From Dehalogenimonas sp. THU2 (GTDB lineage: Bacteria > Chloroflexota > Dehalococcoidia > Dehalococcoidales > Dehalococcoidaceae), in contig NZ_JBDLLU010000001.1 of NCBI RefSeq assembly GCF_039749495.1, forward strand, positions 124,001 to 188,000: a stretch of 64,000 nucleotides of DNA, written 5' to 3'. Under the pieces are notes generated by a model. That model saw nothing but the letters and a program-made list of their open reading frames with translations. It was not told where the DNA came from and did not search any database. A program made the position numbers and the translations under genes. This document shows positions 23,230-32,363 of this stretch, piece after piece. Position 1 is the first letter of the stretch. Every line of letters starts with the position of its first letter.

Positions 23230-24252
23230 TTACCGGAAGATAAAGGCCGGATAGCCGTCGAGGTCTCCCCGCAAATACCGGGCAAGAAGCATCGCCTGAA
23301 TGTGCGGCAGGAGTCCGACGACCACTTTTTCGTTGAGAAACGGGTGCCTGATTTCTTCCTGTTTCTTCTTCTGGTATTCGGTGAGTACTATCTTGCGGGT
23401 GGCGTCGTTCATCTGAACCGCACCGGAAGCTGTTTTTTCGAAGCCTTCGGCTTTTATCTGGCGCAAGTTGATGAGTGAAAGGACCAGGCGGTCGGCGGTG
23501 AAGGGCCGTAACTCCTCCATGATATCGAGGGCCAAGCCCGGCCGCCCCGGACGGTCGCGATGAAGAAAACCAACAGCGGGATCGAGACCGACGCCCTCCA
23601 GCGCCGACGCCACGTCGTGCGCCAACAGGGTATAGACGAATGAGAGTAACGCGTTGATGTTATCAAGGGGCGGACGGCGGCTTCTCTCGTGAAAGACGAA
23701 AGCTTCTTTTTGAGAAGTGATTAAACGGTCGAAGACGCTGAAGTAGGTACGGGCGGCATCCCCTTCCTTGCCCCGGATACGATCAAGAGCGATCGGTTCC
23801 GAAAGATTAAGCAGATGAGTCTTCAGGTCGTCGGCGGCCCCGGCCAGAACTGTGTCTCCTATTCTTTCCCTGGATGCTCTCAACAGTACGGTACGGCAGT
23901 TGGCGATCTTGGCCAGGATGAAGCTGCGGGCGATATCGGCGGTAAACGCCTGATCATCGGCGCGGCGGTACTGGGCTTTTCTGAGCAGCACGTTACCAGA
24001 TACGGGACCTACCATGCGCGCCATGAACCGTCCCGACATACTGAAGAAAGAAACGGTCACCTTGCGGGCAGCGCAAAAGCCCAGAAGCGGCGCGCTGGCA
24101 CTCACCTGGCCGAAACACATGATGGCCGACAGGGTGTGGATTGGTAGTTGAAGTTTTATCTCGTCATCCTGCCGGACCACCACCGTTTCCCCCTGACGCG
24201 ATAGATAACTACCGGATGTCATGACATAAAGTGTGTTAAGCAGTTTCTTCAC
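23230..24252 (-). CDS. cas1: CRISPR-associated endonuclease Cas1 (type I-C)
   Basis: The 340-residue integrase that inserts new spacers. The N-terminal beta domain (about 1-70) is followed by the helical catalytic domain, in which the three metal ligands appear in order: Glu in IRGKEGDAARTYF, His in AVGFLHRDRPGRPGLALD and Asp in ALDIMEELRPF. The start overlaps the end of cas4 by 17 bases. All catalytic residues are intact, so adaptation should be possible. Confidence 0.96.
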   Translation of the reverse strand: MKKLLNTLYVMTSGSYLSRQGETVVVRQDDEIKLQLPIHTLSAIMCFGQVSASAPLLGFCAARKVTVSFFSMSGRFMARMVGPVSGNVLLRKAQYRRADDQAFTADIARSFILAKIANCRTVLLRASRERIGDTVLAGAADDLKTHLLNLSEPIALDRIRGKEGDAARTYFSVFDRLITSQKEAFVFHERSRRPPLDNINALLSFVYTLLAHDVASALEGVGLDPAVGFLHRDRPGRPGLALDIMEELRPFTADRLVLSLINLRQIKAEGFEKTASGAVQMNDATRKIVLTEYQKKKQEEIRHPFLNEKVVVGLLPHIQAMLLARYLRGDLDGYPAFIFR

Positions 24253-24922
24253 TGGTAACCTCGTTGATCGTCCTCTTCAGGTAACGCGAGACACTGCCTT
24301 CCTGCCGAGGCGCTTGCGGCAGGCACAGGTCAATGAGCGAGCAGTTCTGGCATCTGGGAGCGTACTCAGGCGGAGGAGTCTGCCCGGAATCAATGATCTC
24401 GCGAAGACGAACCGCCAACCGCCCGGTCTCCGCTCTTAAGTCCATGTCCAGGGTCACTGCATGCCGCCGCCGCGGCGTTCCATAGAAGAACGCGCTTTCG
24501 GCGATGCTGGCTCCGAGCATCTCTTCCAAGCAGAGCGCCTGGGCGCATAACTGGATCTCATCGCAATGATCCAACTTAGGCCGGCCGCGCTTGTACTCGA
24601 CGATGTACGGGAGAAAGCGGCCCCGGAGGCCGGGCAGCGCAACACCGCCGGCCTCCGCACTATCAACCGGAGTCAACTCAAGCATGTCTATGGCTCCGAC
24701 CAACCCGAATTCGAGTGAACGCACCCGCAGACCGCGCACAAGTCTCACGCCATTGCGAACCTCGGCGTCATCCTCATGCACCTTGTCATGCAGGCCGTGG
24801 CCTTCCACGGTCAGCTTGTTCTCCTGCCATTCGCCTTCCAGGTGGATAAGCGCCGCCTGCCGCTCACAGAACGCCAGGTGCTGCAGGGCGGAGATGGGGA
24901 GGAGGTCGTCTTCAGTGAACAC
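24236..24922 (-). CDS. cas4: CRISPR-associated exonuclease Cas4 (GTG start)
   Basis: A 228-residue RecB-type nuclease that trims prespacers and selects the PAM side. One Cys lies in LAFCERQA near the start and three more in CQNCSLIDLCLP near the end, the four ligands of a 4Fe-4S cluster. The nuclease core has VGAIDMLEL (Asp) and IVEYKRGRP (Glu-x-Lys). I choose the GTG at 24922: GAGGTG lies seven bases upstream and the protein then begins at the conserved VFTEDDLLPISALQHLAFC; a longer frame overlaps cas7. Confidence 0.93.
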   Translation of the reverse strand: MFTEDDLLPISALQHLAFCERQAALIHLEGEWQENKLTVEGHGLHDKVHEDDAEVRNGVRLVRGLRVRSLEFGLVGAIDMLELTPVDSAEAGGVALPGLRGRFLPYIVEYKRGRPKLDHCDEIQLCAQALCLEEMLGASIAESAFFYGTPRRRHAVTLDMDLRAETGRLAVRLREIIDSGQTPPPEYAPRCQNCSLIDLCLPQAPRQEGSVSRYLKRTINEVTSEETA

Positions 24923-24926
24923 CGAT

Positions 24927-25805
24927 TTACACCTCGTGTATTGCAATCCCGGCGGGCAGGTTGTCACGGTTAACCGTCACAACGTAGTCGGTAAACGCCC
25001 TGGCGGGACGGGCTTGGTCCCTGCGAGTGATACTGATGCGTTCAAAGAGTTCATGCGCCGGGGCACTCCCGAGCGGACTATCATGCTCGAAAATAATCAG
25101 TTTGCGTTTGGCCATTTCGCCGCGTGCAGCAGAGCGGTCAACATCAAACATCATACCCATTGACTGCCAGAGAAGTTTAAGGTCATCGTCTGAAAAACCC
25201 GTCTTGGCAGCCAGGAACGGCGAATAGAAACCGTGACTGACGTAGAGTCCGTAAGGTACGATTTCCTTTCGCCCCATTGTGCGGTTGCCACCTTCCTGTT
25301 TTTTGGATTCGGCCTCTGTGGTAACGGCCATGCGAGTCAGAGCTTGTTCGAGGGATACAATCGGATCAACAGAGCGACCGAAAACGTATTGCACCGGGCC
25401 GCGAACCTGGCCGCAATTGACTTCGGTGGTCATGACGGCACCGAACATGCGGATGTCGAAGAAATTCTGGCACATCCACCGCTGCACTTTATCCTGTGTC
25501 TCTTGATCCGGGGTCTTAGTTGGTTTGAGGCCTTCAGCGGTATAGGCGCGGCCATGCTGGTTGTTGAGGATCGCTTTTTCTTTGACATAGATGTCGTAAC
25601 CGGGGAATGGGTTGCCATCCGCATCTTGCTTAGCCAAAGTAACGTAGTTTCTGATCTTGCGTTTGAGGGAAACATCCGAAACAAGGCCGTGGCCGGTTTC
25701 AGGATCGATGCGGGGAGAGTTACCGGCATCCGGGTCACCATTTGGATTACCGTCCTTGACATCGAAGAGCAGGGCGAAGTCATACCGTTTCTTGGAGTCG
25801 ATCAT
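24927..25805 (-). CDS. cas7: Cascade backbone protein Cas7 (Csd2, type I-C)
   Basis: A 292-residue Cas7/Csd2, copies of which coat the crRNA spacer. It starts [20 protein letters not shown], the typical Csd2 opening with the DGNPNGDPD loop, and contains [19 protein letters not shown]. It follows cas8c by 33 bases and is followed by cas4 after four bases. Confidence 0.95.
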   Translation of the reverse strand: MIDSKKRYDFALLFDVKDGNPNGDPDAGNSPRIDPETGHGLVSDVSLKRKIRNYVTLAKQDADGNPFPGYDIYVKEKAILNNQHGRAYTAEGLKPTKTPDQETQDKVQRWMCQNFFDIRMFGAVMTTEVNCGQVRGPVQYVFGRSVDPIVSLEQALTRMAVTTEAESKKQEGGNRTMGRKEIVPYGLYVSHGFYSPFLAAKTGFSDDDLKLLWQSMGMMFDVDRSAARGEMAKRKLIIFEHDSPLGSAPAHELFERISITRRDQARPARAFTDYVVTVNRDNLPAGIAIHEV

Positions 25806-25838
25806 TTTTATTGATTCCTTTCTTTCCTGTTATTATTC

Positions 25839-27752
25839 TTACGACCAGATGTAAGCTGCCGGGATATCCTGGTTTTCCTGGTGCCAAGCAGAGCGTTCCT
25901 CTTTCGACAGCCAGAGCCACTTACGCATATGATGGTAGCCCAAAACGAAGAGTCCCTGGTCTTCGAGCGGAAGATAAGCCGGGAAACTTTGAGCATTTTC
26001 CACCAGATTGTAGCCCATGGTTTTTGTGACTCCCGCCTTGGACGACAGGTCATCCAACAACCGGTCAAGGCGGAACGCCATGCCGGCGCTAGCACCGTCT
26101 TTGGCTTTACTAACGTGGTGACGGGCATTTTTCAGCAAGCGCGGAAAAACGGCGCGTGGGGACGCCGACGCGCTACTGAAATAACGGTCAACTACAGTTG
26201 CCCCAACGTCACCCTGAGCCGTCTGCTGGAGCCTTTCCAGCACTGCCATCATTTGTCCCAGTAGATACCCTTGATTCTGATTTCCGGGATCCATAGACTC
26301 TTTCACCTCCTGGTATTTTGTTGTCTCTTGAAAATATCTTTGTTTGCGGTTCAAAACCGCTTTGATGACTGCGGCGCGGGCATCGCGACGGTTTTCGTCC
26401 TTCCAATCGTGTTTACCAACTTCGGCACGTTCTCTTTCCAGCGCTTTTTGTAACATAGAAGTGGGATAAAGCGTTCCATTGATAGCGGCCATCGCCATCT
26501 GTCCAACGAGCGGCGGGGGGATTTTCTCACGGTCTCCCTCCGGGCTGAGCGATTCAAGGAGCAATCTTAAACCGAATTGCGGTGAATGGCCTTTTTCTTT
26601 AGGCGGAGGTGTGTTACGTACCACACTCAGGTCTCTGAAATGCTTAGCCAGATTGCTGGATGCTTTGGATACGGTGGATTCTATCCAATCCCGGACGATT
26701 GCGCGTCCTTGTGCTCCCGATATGACCAAGGCATAAAACGCGCTGTCAGACAGAATTGGCGGGGGCACGCCGCGCCATACGGAACGGTACAATTCGCCCA
26801 CTTCCTCCGGGTTGGCATCCAGGATGCCGGAAAATGCATTGCAAAAACCGTCGCCACTTGGTGCTGCTGGCCAATAACAGACCGCTGTATCTGCACTCAA
26901 GTGAATGTTGCGTTTTGACAGTGATTGACCCGGTTGAGCGGGATCCGGGTAGGCCGGATCAAGCAGTCGTCTTAACGCTTCCGCCGCCATCTCGGAAGAT
27001 TGGCGTGAAATTGAGGCATTCTCGTTCCCCTTCCATCCGTATGATTCAAAGGCGCTTTTATTGTAGGAGACCAGAGCGACCCCACTGGTGGTTCCCCCTG
27101 GTACTCGTTTAACTCCTGGAAAATTATCAACTTTACCACTGAAAGGATCGCCGGACACCAGGCAGACTTGTTGTTCTCCAACTTCACCGGCCACTTGCCT
27201 TAGACTTGCCCAATAACTACGTACTGCGGGACGATCTGTCAACAGAGAATCGATATCTGGATCATAGATGAAAGCAAACAGATCATTAGGAGCGATCTTA
27301 TCGGGCAGGGCGACGCTTGACCGGTCAGCCGAATAAGCATCAAGTGCCATGAGGAGTTTTGCCACTCCTTCATCTTCGATGATTTTCAGACACTCCTCAA
27401 CGCGTTCTCGAAATAGGTTGAAACGGGATTCTAGCTTTTCTGTCTCTCTTGTGCCTTCAGGATCAACCCCAAAAACGTACTCCGCTTTGTCATACAAAAA
27501 GAAAGCGCGGTCACCGGACTGCCGGGATTTTTCTCTGGGTAATCTGAAATTCTTGGCAACAGGCTTGGGTGGGCGGGATATTTTGCCGGCGTGGGATGCT
27601 ATTTCGGGGATGCTTCTTGTGTCTTCCAAAGGAGTGATGATTCGGCCGTCCCTGGAAATGCGAACGAGCCACGTCACCGGCCTCCATTCGTAGTCCGGGT
27701 CTTCCATCAACCCTTCACGTTCGGCAAGGATATAGAGCTCTTGCAAGATCAT
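25839..27752 (-). CDS. cas8c: Cascade large subunit Cas8c (Csd1)
   Basis: A 637-residue Csd1, the large subunit that reads the PAM and recruits Cas3. It opens ILQELYILAEREGLMEDPDYEWRPVTW and has the family blocks QVCLVSGDPFSGKVDNFPGVK and GVALVSYNKSAFESYG (partly quoted). Type I-C systems have no separate small-subunit gene; an internal start in cas8c usually supplies Cas11c, so one is likely in the 3' third here too. Its ATG overlaps the cas5 stop by four bases. Confidence 0.93.
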   Translation of the reverse strand: MILQELYILAEREGLMEDPDYEWRPVTWLVRISRDGRIITPLEDTRSIPEIASHAGKISRPPKPVAKNFRLPREKSRQSGDRAFFLYDKAEYVFGVDPEGTRETEKLESRFNLFRERVEECLKIIEDEGVAKLLMALDAYSADRSSVALPDKIAPNDLFAFIYDPDIDSLLTDRPAVRSYWASLRQVAGEVGEQQVCLVSGDPFSGKVDNFPGVKRVPGGTTSGVALVSYNKSAFESYGWKGNENASISRQSSEMAAEALRRLLDPAYPDPAQPGQSLSKRNIHLSADTAVCYWPAAPSGDGFCNAFSGILDANPEEVGELYRSVWRGVPPPILSDSAFYALVISGAQGRAIVRDWIESTVSKASSNLAKHFRDLSVVRNTPPPKEKGHSPQFGLRLLLESLSPEGDREKIPPPLVGQMAMAAINGTLYPTSMLQKALERERAEVGKHDWKDENRRDARAAVIKAVLNRKQRYFQETTKYQEVKESMDPGNQNQGYLLGQMMAVLERLQQTAQGDVGATVVDRYFSSASASPRAVFPRLLKNARHHVSKAKDGASAGMAFRLDRLLDDLSSKAGVTKTMGYNLVENAQSFPAYLPLEDQGLFVLGYHHMRKWLWLSKEERSAWHQENQDIPAAYIWS

Positions 27753-28417
27753 TTATCTCCTCCTTGCTCCAAGCATCCAGCCAGGTCCGGTACCGTCATG
27801 GCACCGGCTTCCAGTCTAGCCCGGAAAAAGATCGGACGATTGTATTCTGGCCGGTAATCGATATCCCACAGCATTATGCCCAGGTCCCGGCTGTCGGGTA
27901 TTGGGGGTGGGGCATCAGCAGCGGGCAGAATATCCGCCGCAAACTCGCGGCAGCCAAAGTATGGTTTAAGGTGGTACTGGCCTTTCTCAACCCGCCTCGT
28001 AAACATGTCAATGAACTTGTTCAGGTTATCAGACTGACCGGCACGCTCGGTCATGGTGAAAAAAGCCTCGATGATGTAGTCCACATTTTGGAGCGCTATA
28101 GTGTTACGCTGGGAACGATCATCTTCAATGAAGAACGGCCTTATCTCTCCGCCGTTTTCGATGACACTTCTTGAAGGCGTGCTGGCCTTGCTATTGACCT
28201 CATTCCGCCGGAAAGAAGTGAATTTGATCTCTGAGAGTACAGAAATCCGCGTGATATGCCAGTCTATGGCTGGTTTCCACAAGACGGATTGCAAGATGCC
28301 GCGAGCGGCAGACGGGGTAATCACAGGATAAGTCACTCTTTCCACTTTGAGCTCCGGCCGGGTAAAACAGGCCAACGGTCCTTTGGCCCGTAAGCTTAGT
28401 ACTGGGCTCTGGTTCAT
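27749..28417 (-). CDS. cas5: CRISPR RNA endoribonuclease Cas5 (Cas5d, type I-C)
   Basis: A 222-residue Cas5d. In type I-C this protein replaces Cas6: it cuts the pre-crRNA at the repeat hairpin and stays on the 5' handle. The sequence shows LSLRAKGPLACFTRPELKVERVTYPVITPSAARGIL (only in part the family signature), and FTSFRRNEVNSKA. It lies between cas3 and cas8c; no cas6 gene is present, which agrees with this role. Confidence 0.93.
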   Translation of the reverse strand: MNQSPVLSLRAKGPLACFTRPELKVERVTYPVITPSAARGILQSVLWKPAIDWHITRISVLSEIKFTSFRRNEVNSKASTPSRSVIENGGEIRPFFIEDDRSQRNTIALQNVDYIIEAFFTMTERAGQSDNLNKFIDMFTRRVEKGQYHLKPYFGCREFAADILPAADAPPPIPDSRDLGIMLWDIDYRPEYNRPIFFRARLEAGAMTVPDLAGCLEQGGDK

Positions 28418-28436
28418 AAGACCTCCTTTCGATTTT

Positions 28437-30734
28437 TCATATAATCAGCGCCGGCGCCGAGGTTGATTCATCGCCGGCGGTTAAACCGAATGTATCATCA
28501 TAAAGATTCTCTGCCCCAACCCGAAGGGTGTAGAGTGATGGGGCTGCTTCAAGTTCCAACAGATAACCGGAATCCAAGAGGTTCTTGAAAGCTTTCGGAT
28601 ATACGTTTACAACAAAAGGTTGAAGTGAGCGCAGTAGTTTTCGGTCAGAGCCATTTTGCCTGAGTGTGTTCAGCCTGGCGGGTGCATCCTCGTATGGTAC
28701 TACGATGGACTCGGTGAAACCGTCCTCGATTAAACGGAATTCCCGTCCTACGGTGGCGAAATTAAACTCCTCGCGTTCACGCTGGATGTTTTTACAGTCA
28801 AGTTCATGCGTCAAGTAAAGCCGCCGAAAATATTCCTCGATTATTTCGGGGCTGTCAGGCTCAAAACCTCCCCTGGCTCGTAGCATGGTCTCGGTGACAT
28901 CAAGTGCTTTTCTGGGCGTACCCGGCGGCGGTTTTGACGGTGCGCGGAATATTACCACCTTTCCTTTCTTGGAACGGCCTTCCCGATTACAGCGACCGGC
29001 TGCTTGCACGATGCTATCCAACCCTCCCAGCGCCCGATAAACGATGGGAAAATCGAAATCCACGCCGGCTTCTACGAGTTGAGTGGATACGACCCGCGTC
29101 GGCATGCCCAATTTTAATCTTTCTTTGATACGAGCGATAACCTCTAAACGATGCGCGGGGCACATGAGGGCTGAGAGGTGGAAGACGGTGTGCTTCAGAC
29201 TGCAAGCAACGAGGGCTTGAGCTAAGTCGCGCGCATCCTGGCGACGATGCACCACCACCAGCACCTGCTCGCATTGAGCAACCTCGTCTATTAAAGTTTC
29301 CCAACGAATAGCCTCGTCTGATTCCGGCCATAGATAGTTTACCCTTTTTAGTTTTTGGGCAAGCGCTTCAGGTTCGGCGATAATCTGCCTCACGTTTTTG
29401 AGGCCTTGCGGCAGATTAGGCCGTTCAAGCAGAGCAGGCGGTGTGGCGGTGGAGAGCACCAGGCTGCAACCGTAATTTTGCGTCAACTCCTGTAACGCAT
29501 CAAGAATGGACGCCAGCATGCCTGGTGGCAAGGTCTGGACTTCGTCCAGGATGATGACACTACGGGCAATGTTGTGCAGCTTTCTGCAGCGAGAAGCGCT
29601 GGAACTGAACAAGGTTTCCAGAAACTGGACGCTGGTGGTGACGATCAACGGGGCTTCCCAGTTCTCGGTGGCGAGATTTGCCCGTTTTTCAATATCTGTT
29701 TCATTCCCGTTTTCCCGGTTTTGGGGATCATAACTGGAGTGGTGTTCAATAATATTCTCGTCACCTAATGCCTGTCGATACTCTTTGGCGTTTTGTTCGA
29801 TAATACTTGTGTAAGGTATGACGACAATAACGCGGTGTAAACCGTGCGCGGCAGCATGTCTGAGTGCAAAGCTCATAGCCGAAAGCGTTTTTCCACCACC
29901 TGTCGGCACAATAAGGCTGAAAAGGCCGGGCAAATCCAACGCACGCAAACGGCACGCATTCAGTACATCGCGTCTGGCGCGGTTGACCTCACTGTCTTGA
30001 AGATGGAGTGGGATAGCCACTACCTTTTTCTCCAGGTGTTCATCAAGTTTCCGGTTCAATTCCAAGATGGCGCTGAATTGCGCACGGAGTTTTGCCTTTT
30101 CAGGTTCACCGAATTTTTCGGAGTCAAGCCGGTCCGCGTCTATTAAGCTGGAAAATAGAAAACGAGTCCACATCTCTCCGGAACGTTTAAGATGTGCTTG
30201 AACGGCAGCGGAGTTCACTTTGCTGGAGTTGGTAAGAAAGTCCGGTAATTCTGGCGTAGAGCGTTCAAGGATTTCCTCAGGAATAATTCCTGCTTCCTTG
30301 ATAGCTTTCATTACTGGCGTATTTTCCGTTAGCCGCGACTTCAGTGGTTTGGGTTGGTGTGTACCGCCCTTGATCAGATCAGCTAATTCGCCATGATGAC
30401 CCGCAATGGCGAACGCGAGCGGAAACCCGCTTTGCGGCATCCTTTCCATCGCACATACAGCGCCAAGCCCCGAATGTTCTACACTGATTTTTTCGCCATT
30501 CAGTCGTCGTTGAAAATCTTGCTGGTATTTCCCCAGGTCGTGCCATAGTCCGGCGAGATAACCCCAATCTGCGGAAGAAAAATCGGCTGCGAAACCTGCC
30601 GCTAATCCTGCTGCGTTTATCAGGTGTGTTTCGAGAGCCTGTTTTCGTTCGCCCGTGGCCTCATGAGCTATGCGAGCGTAATACGACTGTTTTATCAATG
30701 AACCGCTTTCTCCGTCGATGAGATTTTTTAGCAT
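28437..30734 (-). CDS. cas3: CRISPR-associated helicase/nuclease Cas3 (HD + DEAD)
   Basis: A 765-residue Cas3 that degrades DNA bound by Cascade. The N-terminal HD domain has LAGLWHDLGKYQQDFQRR, EHSGLGAVC and AGHHGE. The helicase part has Walker A VPTGGGKTLSAMSF, Walker B ILDEVQTLP, motif III STATPP and motif VI QAAGRCNREG. The ATG at 30734 is preceded by AGGGGAGTATA; an upstream in-frame start at 30764 has no such site. It is the first gene of the cas operon, so it is read from the divergent promoter region at 30.8 kb. Confidence 0.96.
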   Translation of the reverse strand: MLKNLIDGESGSLIKQSYYARIAHEATGERKQALETHLINAAGLAAGFAADFSSADWGYLAGLWHDLGKYQQDFQRRLNGEKISVEHSGLGAVCAMERMPQSGFPLAFAIAGHHGELADLIKGGTHQPKPLKSRLTENTPVMKAIKEAGIIPEEILERSTPELPDFLTNSSKVNSAAVQAHLKRSGEMWTRFLFSSLIDADRLDSEKFGEPEKAKLRAQFSAILELNRKLDEHLEKKVVAIPLHLQDSEVNRARRDVLNACRLRALDLPGLFSLIVPTGGGKTLSAMSFALRHAAAHGLHRVIVVIPYTSIIEQNAKEYRQALGDENIIEHHSSYDPQNRENGNETDIEKRANLATENWEAPLIVTTSVQFLETLFSSSASRCRKLHNIARSVIILDEVQTLPPGMLASILDALQELTQNYGCSLVLSTATPPALLERPNLPQGLKNVRQIIAEPEALAQKLKRVNYLWPESDEAIRWETLIDEVAQCEQVLVVVHRRQDARDLAQALVACSLKHTVFHLSALMCPAHRLEVIARIKERLKLGMPTRVVSTQLVEAGVDFDFPIVYRALGGLDSIVQAAGRCNREGRSKKGKVVIFRAPSKPPPGTPRKALDVTETMLRARGGFEPDSPEIIEEYFRRLYLTHELDCKNIQREREEFNFATVGREFRLIEDGFTESIVVPYEDAPARLNTLRQNGSDRKLLRSLQPFVVNVYPKAFKNLLDSGYLLELEAAPSLYTLRVGAENLYDDTFGLTAGDESTSAPALII

Positions 30735-30816
30735 TATACTCCCCTGAATTGACATAGCAAGCACATCGCCATTAATTGTAAGCCAGTGACGGGCATTCCA
30801 CTATTCTAACGCATGC

Positions 30817-30845
30817 TATAATACCATCGGCTTGTGACATATCAA
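30817..30845. promoter_or_regulatory. Overlapping divergent promoters of cas3 operon and WYL regulator
   Basis: Minus strand: TTGATA (30845-30840), 16 bases, TATTAT (30823-30818), reading toward cas3. Plus strand: TATAAT at 30817-30822, reading toward the WYL gene, with a weak -35. The two -10 boxes use the same bases, so the promoters should exclude one another. Confidence 0.6.
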
Positions 30846-30870
30846 GGCTAATCACCGGGGAGGTGAAAAA

Positions 30871-31848
30871 ATGACATCAATCAACAGGCAGGACAATCGC
30901 CTTGTGAGGCTGGCAGCTATCGAGCATCTCCTTTACCAGAGCGGCGAAAAGGGGTTGAGGCTGGATGAACTGGCTGACTATTTGGATGTCAGCAGCCGGA
31001 CGGTCCGCCGGGATCTGGACGCCATCGAGGCACAGCAGGTGTTTCCGATGTGGCGGGAGGGCGCGCAATGCGGCATCGTCAAGGGAAAGTACCTGCCGCC
31101 GATCCACTTTACCCTGCCGGAGGCGCTGAACCTCTTCCTGGCTACACGCCTCATGCTCAGTTACGCTAACCGGCACGACCCGGACGTGGTGGGTATTTTC
31201 AGCAAACTCAATTGCGCCATGCCATCGCCGTTCAAAGAGCAGATACAGAGTACCCTCAAGTGGATCAGGACGCTGCCGGATAATCCGCGGCTGGCCAGCA
31301 CATTATCCCACCTGGCGGGGGCCTGGGCGCGGCAGAAGCGGGTACGGATCAGTTACCGTGCCATCGAGGCCGAGACTGCCGGGGAAAGGGTCATCGAAAC
31401 TTACTTCATTCAGCCCGCGGCGCCGGGGCATTCGGCGTACGTCATCGGCTATTGCCAGAAGGCGAAAGCGATGCGCACCTTCAAGGTGGAGCGTATCGAA
31501 AACATTTTCGAACTGGATGAGACGTATGAAGTGCCGGCGGATTTCGACGCGAACAGATACCTGGCGGACGTGTTTGGCGTAACCGTGGGGGGCGAAGTGA
31601 TGAAGGTGCGACTCAAGAGCCGGACCCAGGAGGCGGCCAGGCTGCTGTCCGAGACGATGTGGCATTCGTCGCAGGAGAACGAGGCAAGGGAGGACGGGGC
31701 TGTCATCGCCGGTTTTGAAGTGGTTGTCAGCAACGAGTTTGTTTCCTGGGTGCTGGGGTGGGGGGACAGGGTGGAGGTGCTGGAGCCGGAGGGGCTGCGG
31801 GAGAGTGTAAAGAGCACCGCGGAAGCTATGGCCGGGGTTTATGGATAG
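30871..31848 (+). CDS. WYL-domain transcriptional regulator next to cas operon
   Basis: A 325-residue regulator. The N-terminal helix-turn-helix (about 10-65) contains LRLDELADYLDVSSRTVRRDLD, like DeoR/YafY proteins. The WYL ligand domain (about 150-225) has RVRISYRAIE, then FIQPAAPGHSAYVIGYCQ, in which AYVIGY replaces the W-Y-L triad, and RTFKVERI. A WCX-type domain follows. The start has a perfect GGGGAGGTGAAAAA before the ATG. WYL proteins control CRISPR and other defence loci in several bacteria; regulation of the divergent cas3 operon is inferred from position. Confidence 0.88.
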   Translation: MTSINRQDNRLVRLAAIEHLLYQSGEKGLRLDELADYLDVSSRTVRRDLDAIEAQQVFPMWREGAQCGIVKGKYLPPIHFTLPEALNLFLATRLMLSYANRHDPDVVGIFSKLNCAMPSPFKEQIQSTLKWIRTLPDNPRLASTLSHLAGAWARQKRVRISYRAIEAETAGERVIETYFIQPAAPGHSAYVIGYCQKAKAMRTFKVERIENIFELDETYEVPADFDANRYLADVFGVTVGGEVMKVRLKSRTQEAARLLSETMWHSSQENEAREDGAVIAGFEVVVSNEFVSWVLGWGDRVEVLEPEGLRESVKSTAEAMAGVYG

Positions 31849-31856
31849 GGGCTAAG

Positions 31857-32363
31857 CTAACGCAATTCCGCCAGCACATTCGATATCCGGGGGTCTCCCG
31901 GCCGGACCGTGGAAGGAAAAAAGGTCCGAAAATACTCAGGAAGCAAAGACCGGCGCACAACGGATACAGTTCGGGTGGCGTTGCGGTAAGCCAATGAGGC
32001 GCTTTCGGCGAAACCTCGTCCGGTTAGCTCGAGGTGACCCATCTCGTCGAGAAAGACCACCTCACACCCGTTTTCTACCGCTTCCTCTATCGCCCGCCGG
32101 CCGAAGGCGAGTCCTGATTCGCTCAGAACGTACATCCCGACCCGCTCGCCGGAAAAGCCGGCCCGGTCGATAACCCGGCCCAACATGGCGGTCCGGCCGG
32201 TGCGGATATCGAGGACTTCATAGCCGGTTTTAACCCCGTCCTCAAACACCGCCAGCGACAGGATGCCGCCGGCCGATACACCGGCCCGGGCAAGCCGGGA
32301 TACTTCGTCACGGCACCATGAAGTTTTTCCGGCGCCCACATCCCCGGTGACAAGGCAGTTCAC
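31857..32363 (-). CDS. THEP1-like nucleoside-triphosphatase (GTG start)
   Basis: A 168-residue P-loop NTPase. Walker A is TGDVGAGKTS (6-15), Walker B lies in CEVVFLDEMGHLELTGRGF, matching the THEP1/YyaK pattern of a D-E-[MI]-G-x-[ML]-E-L loop. The GTG start follows the stop of the upstream membrane-protein gene directly, with GGGAGG just before. Such NTPases are often seen near molybdenum enzymes and ABC systems, though their role is unclear. It is the last gene of the molybdoenzyme operon. Confidence 0.8.
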   Translation of the reverse strand: MNCLVTGDVGAGKTSWCRDEVSRLARAGVSAGGILSLAVFEDGVKTGYEVLDIRTGRTAMLGRVIDRAGFSGERVGMYVLSESGLAFGRRAIEEAVENGCEVVFLDEMGHLELTGRGFAESASLAYRNATRTVSVVRRSLLPEYFRTFFPSTVRPGDPRISNVLAELR

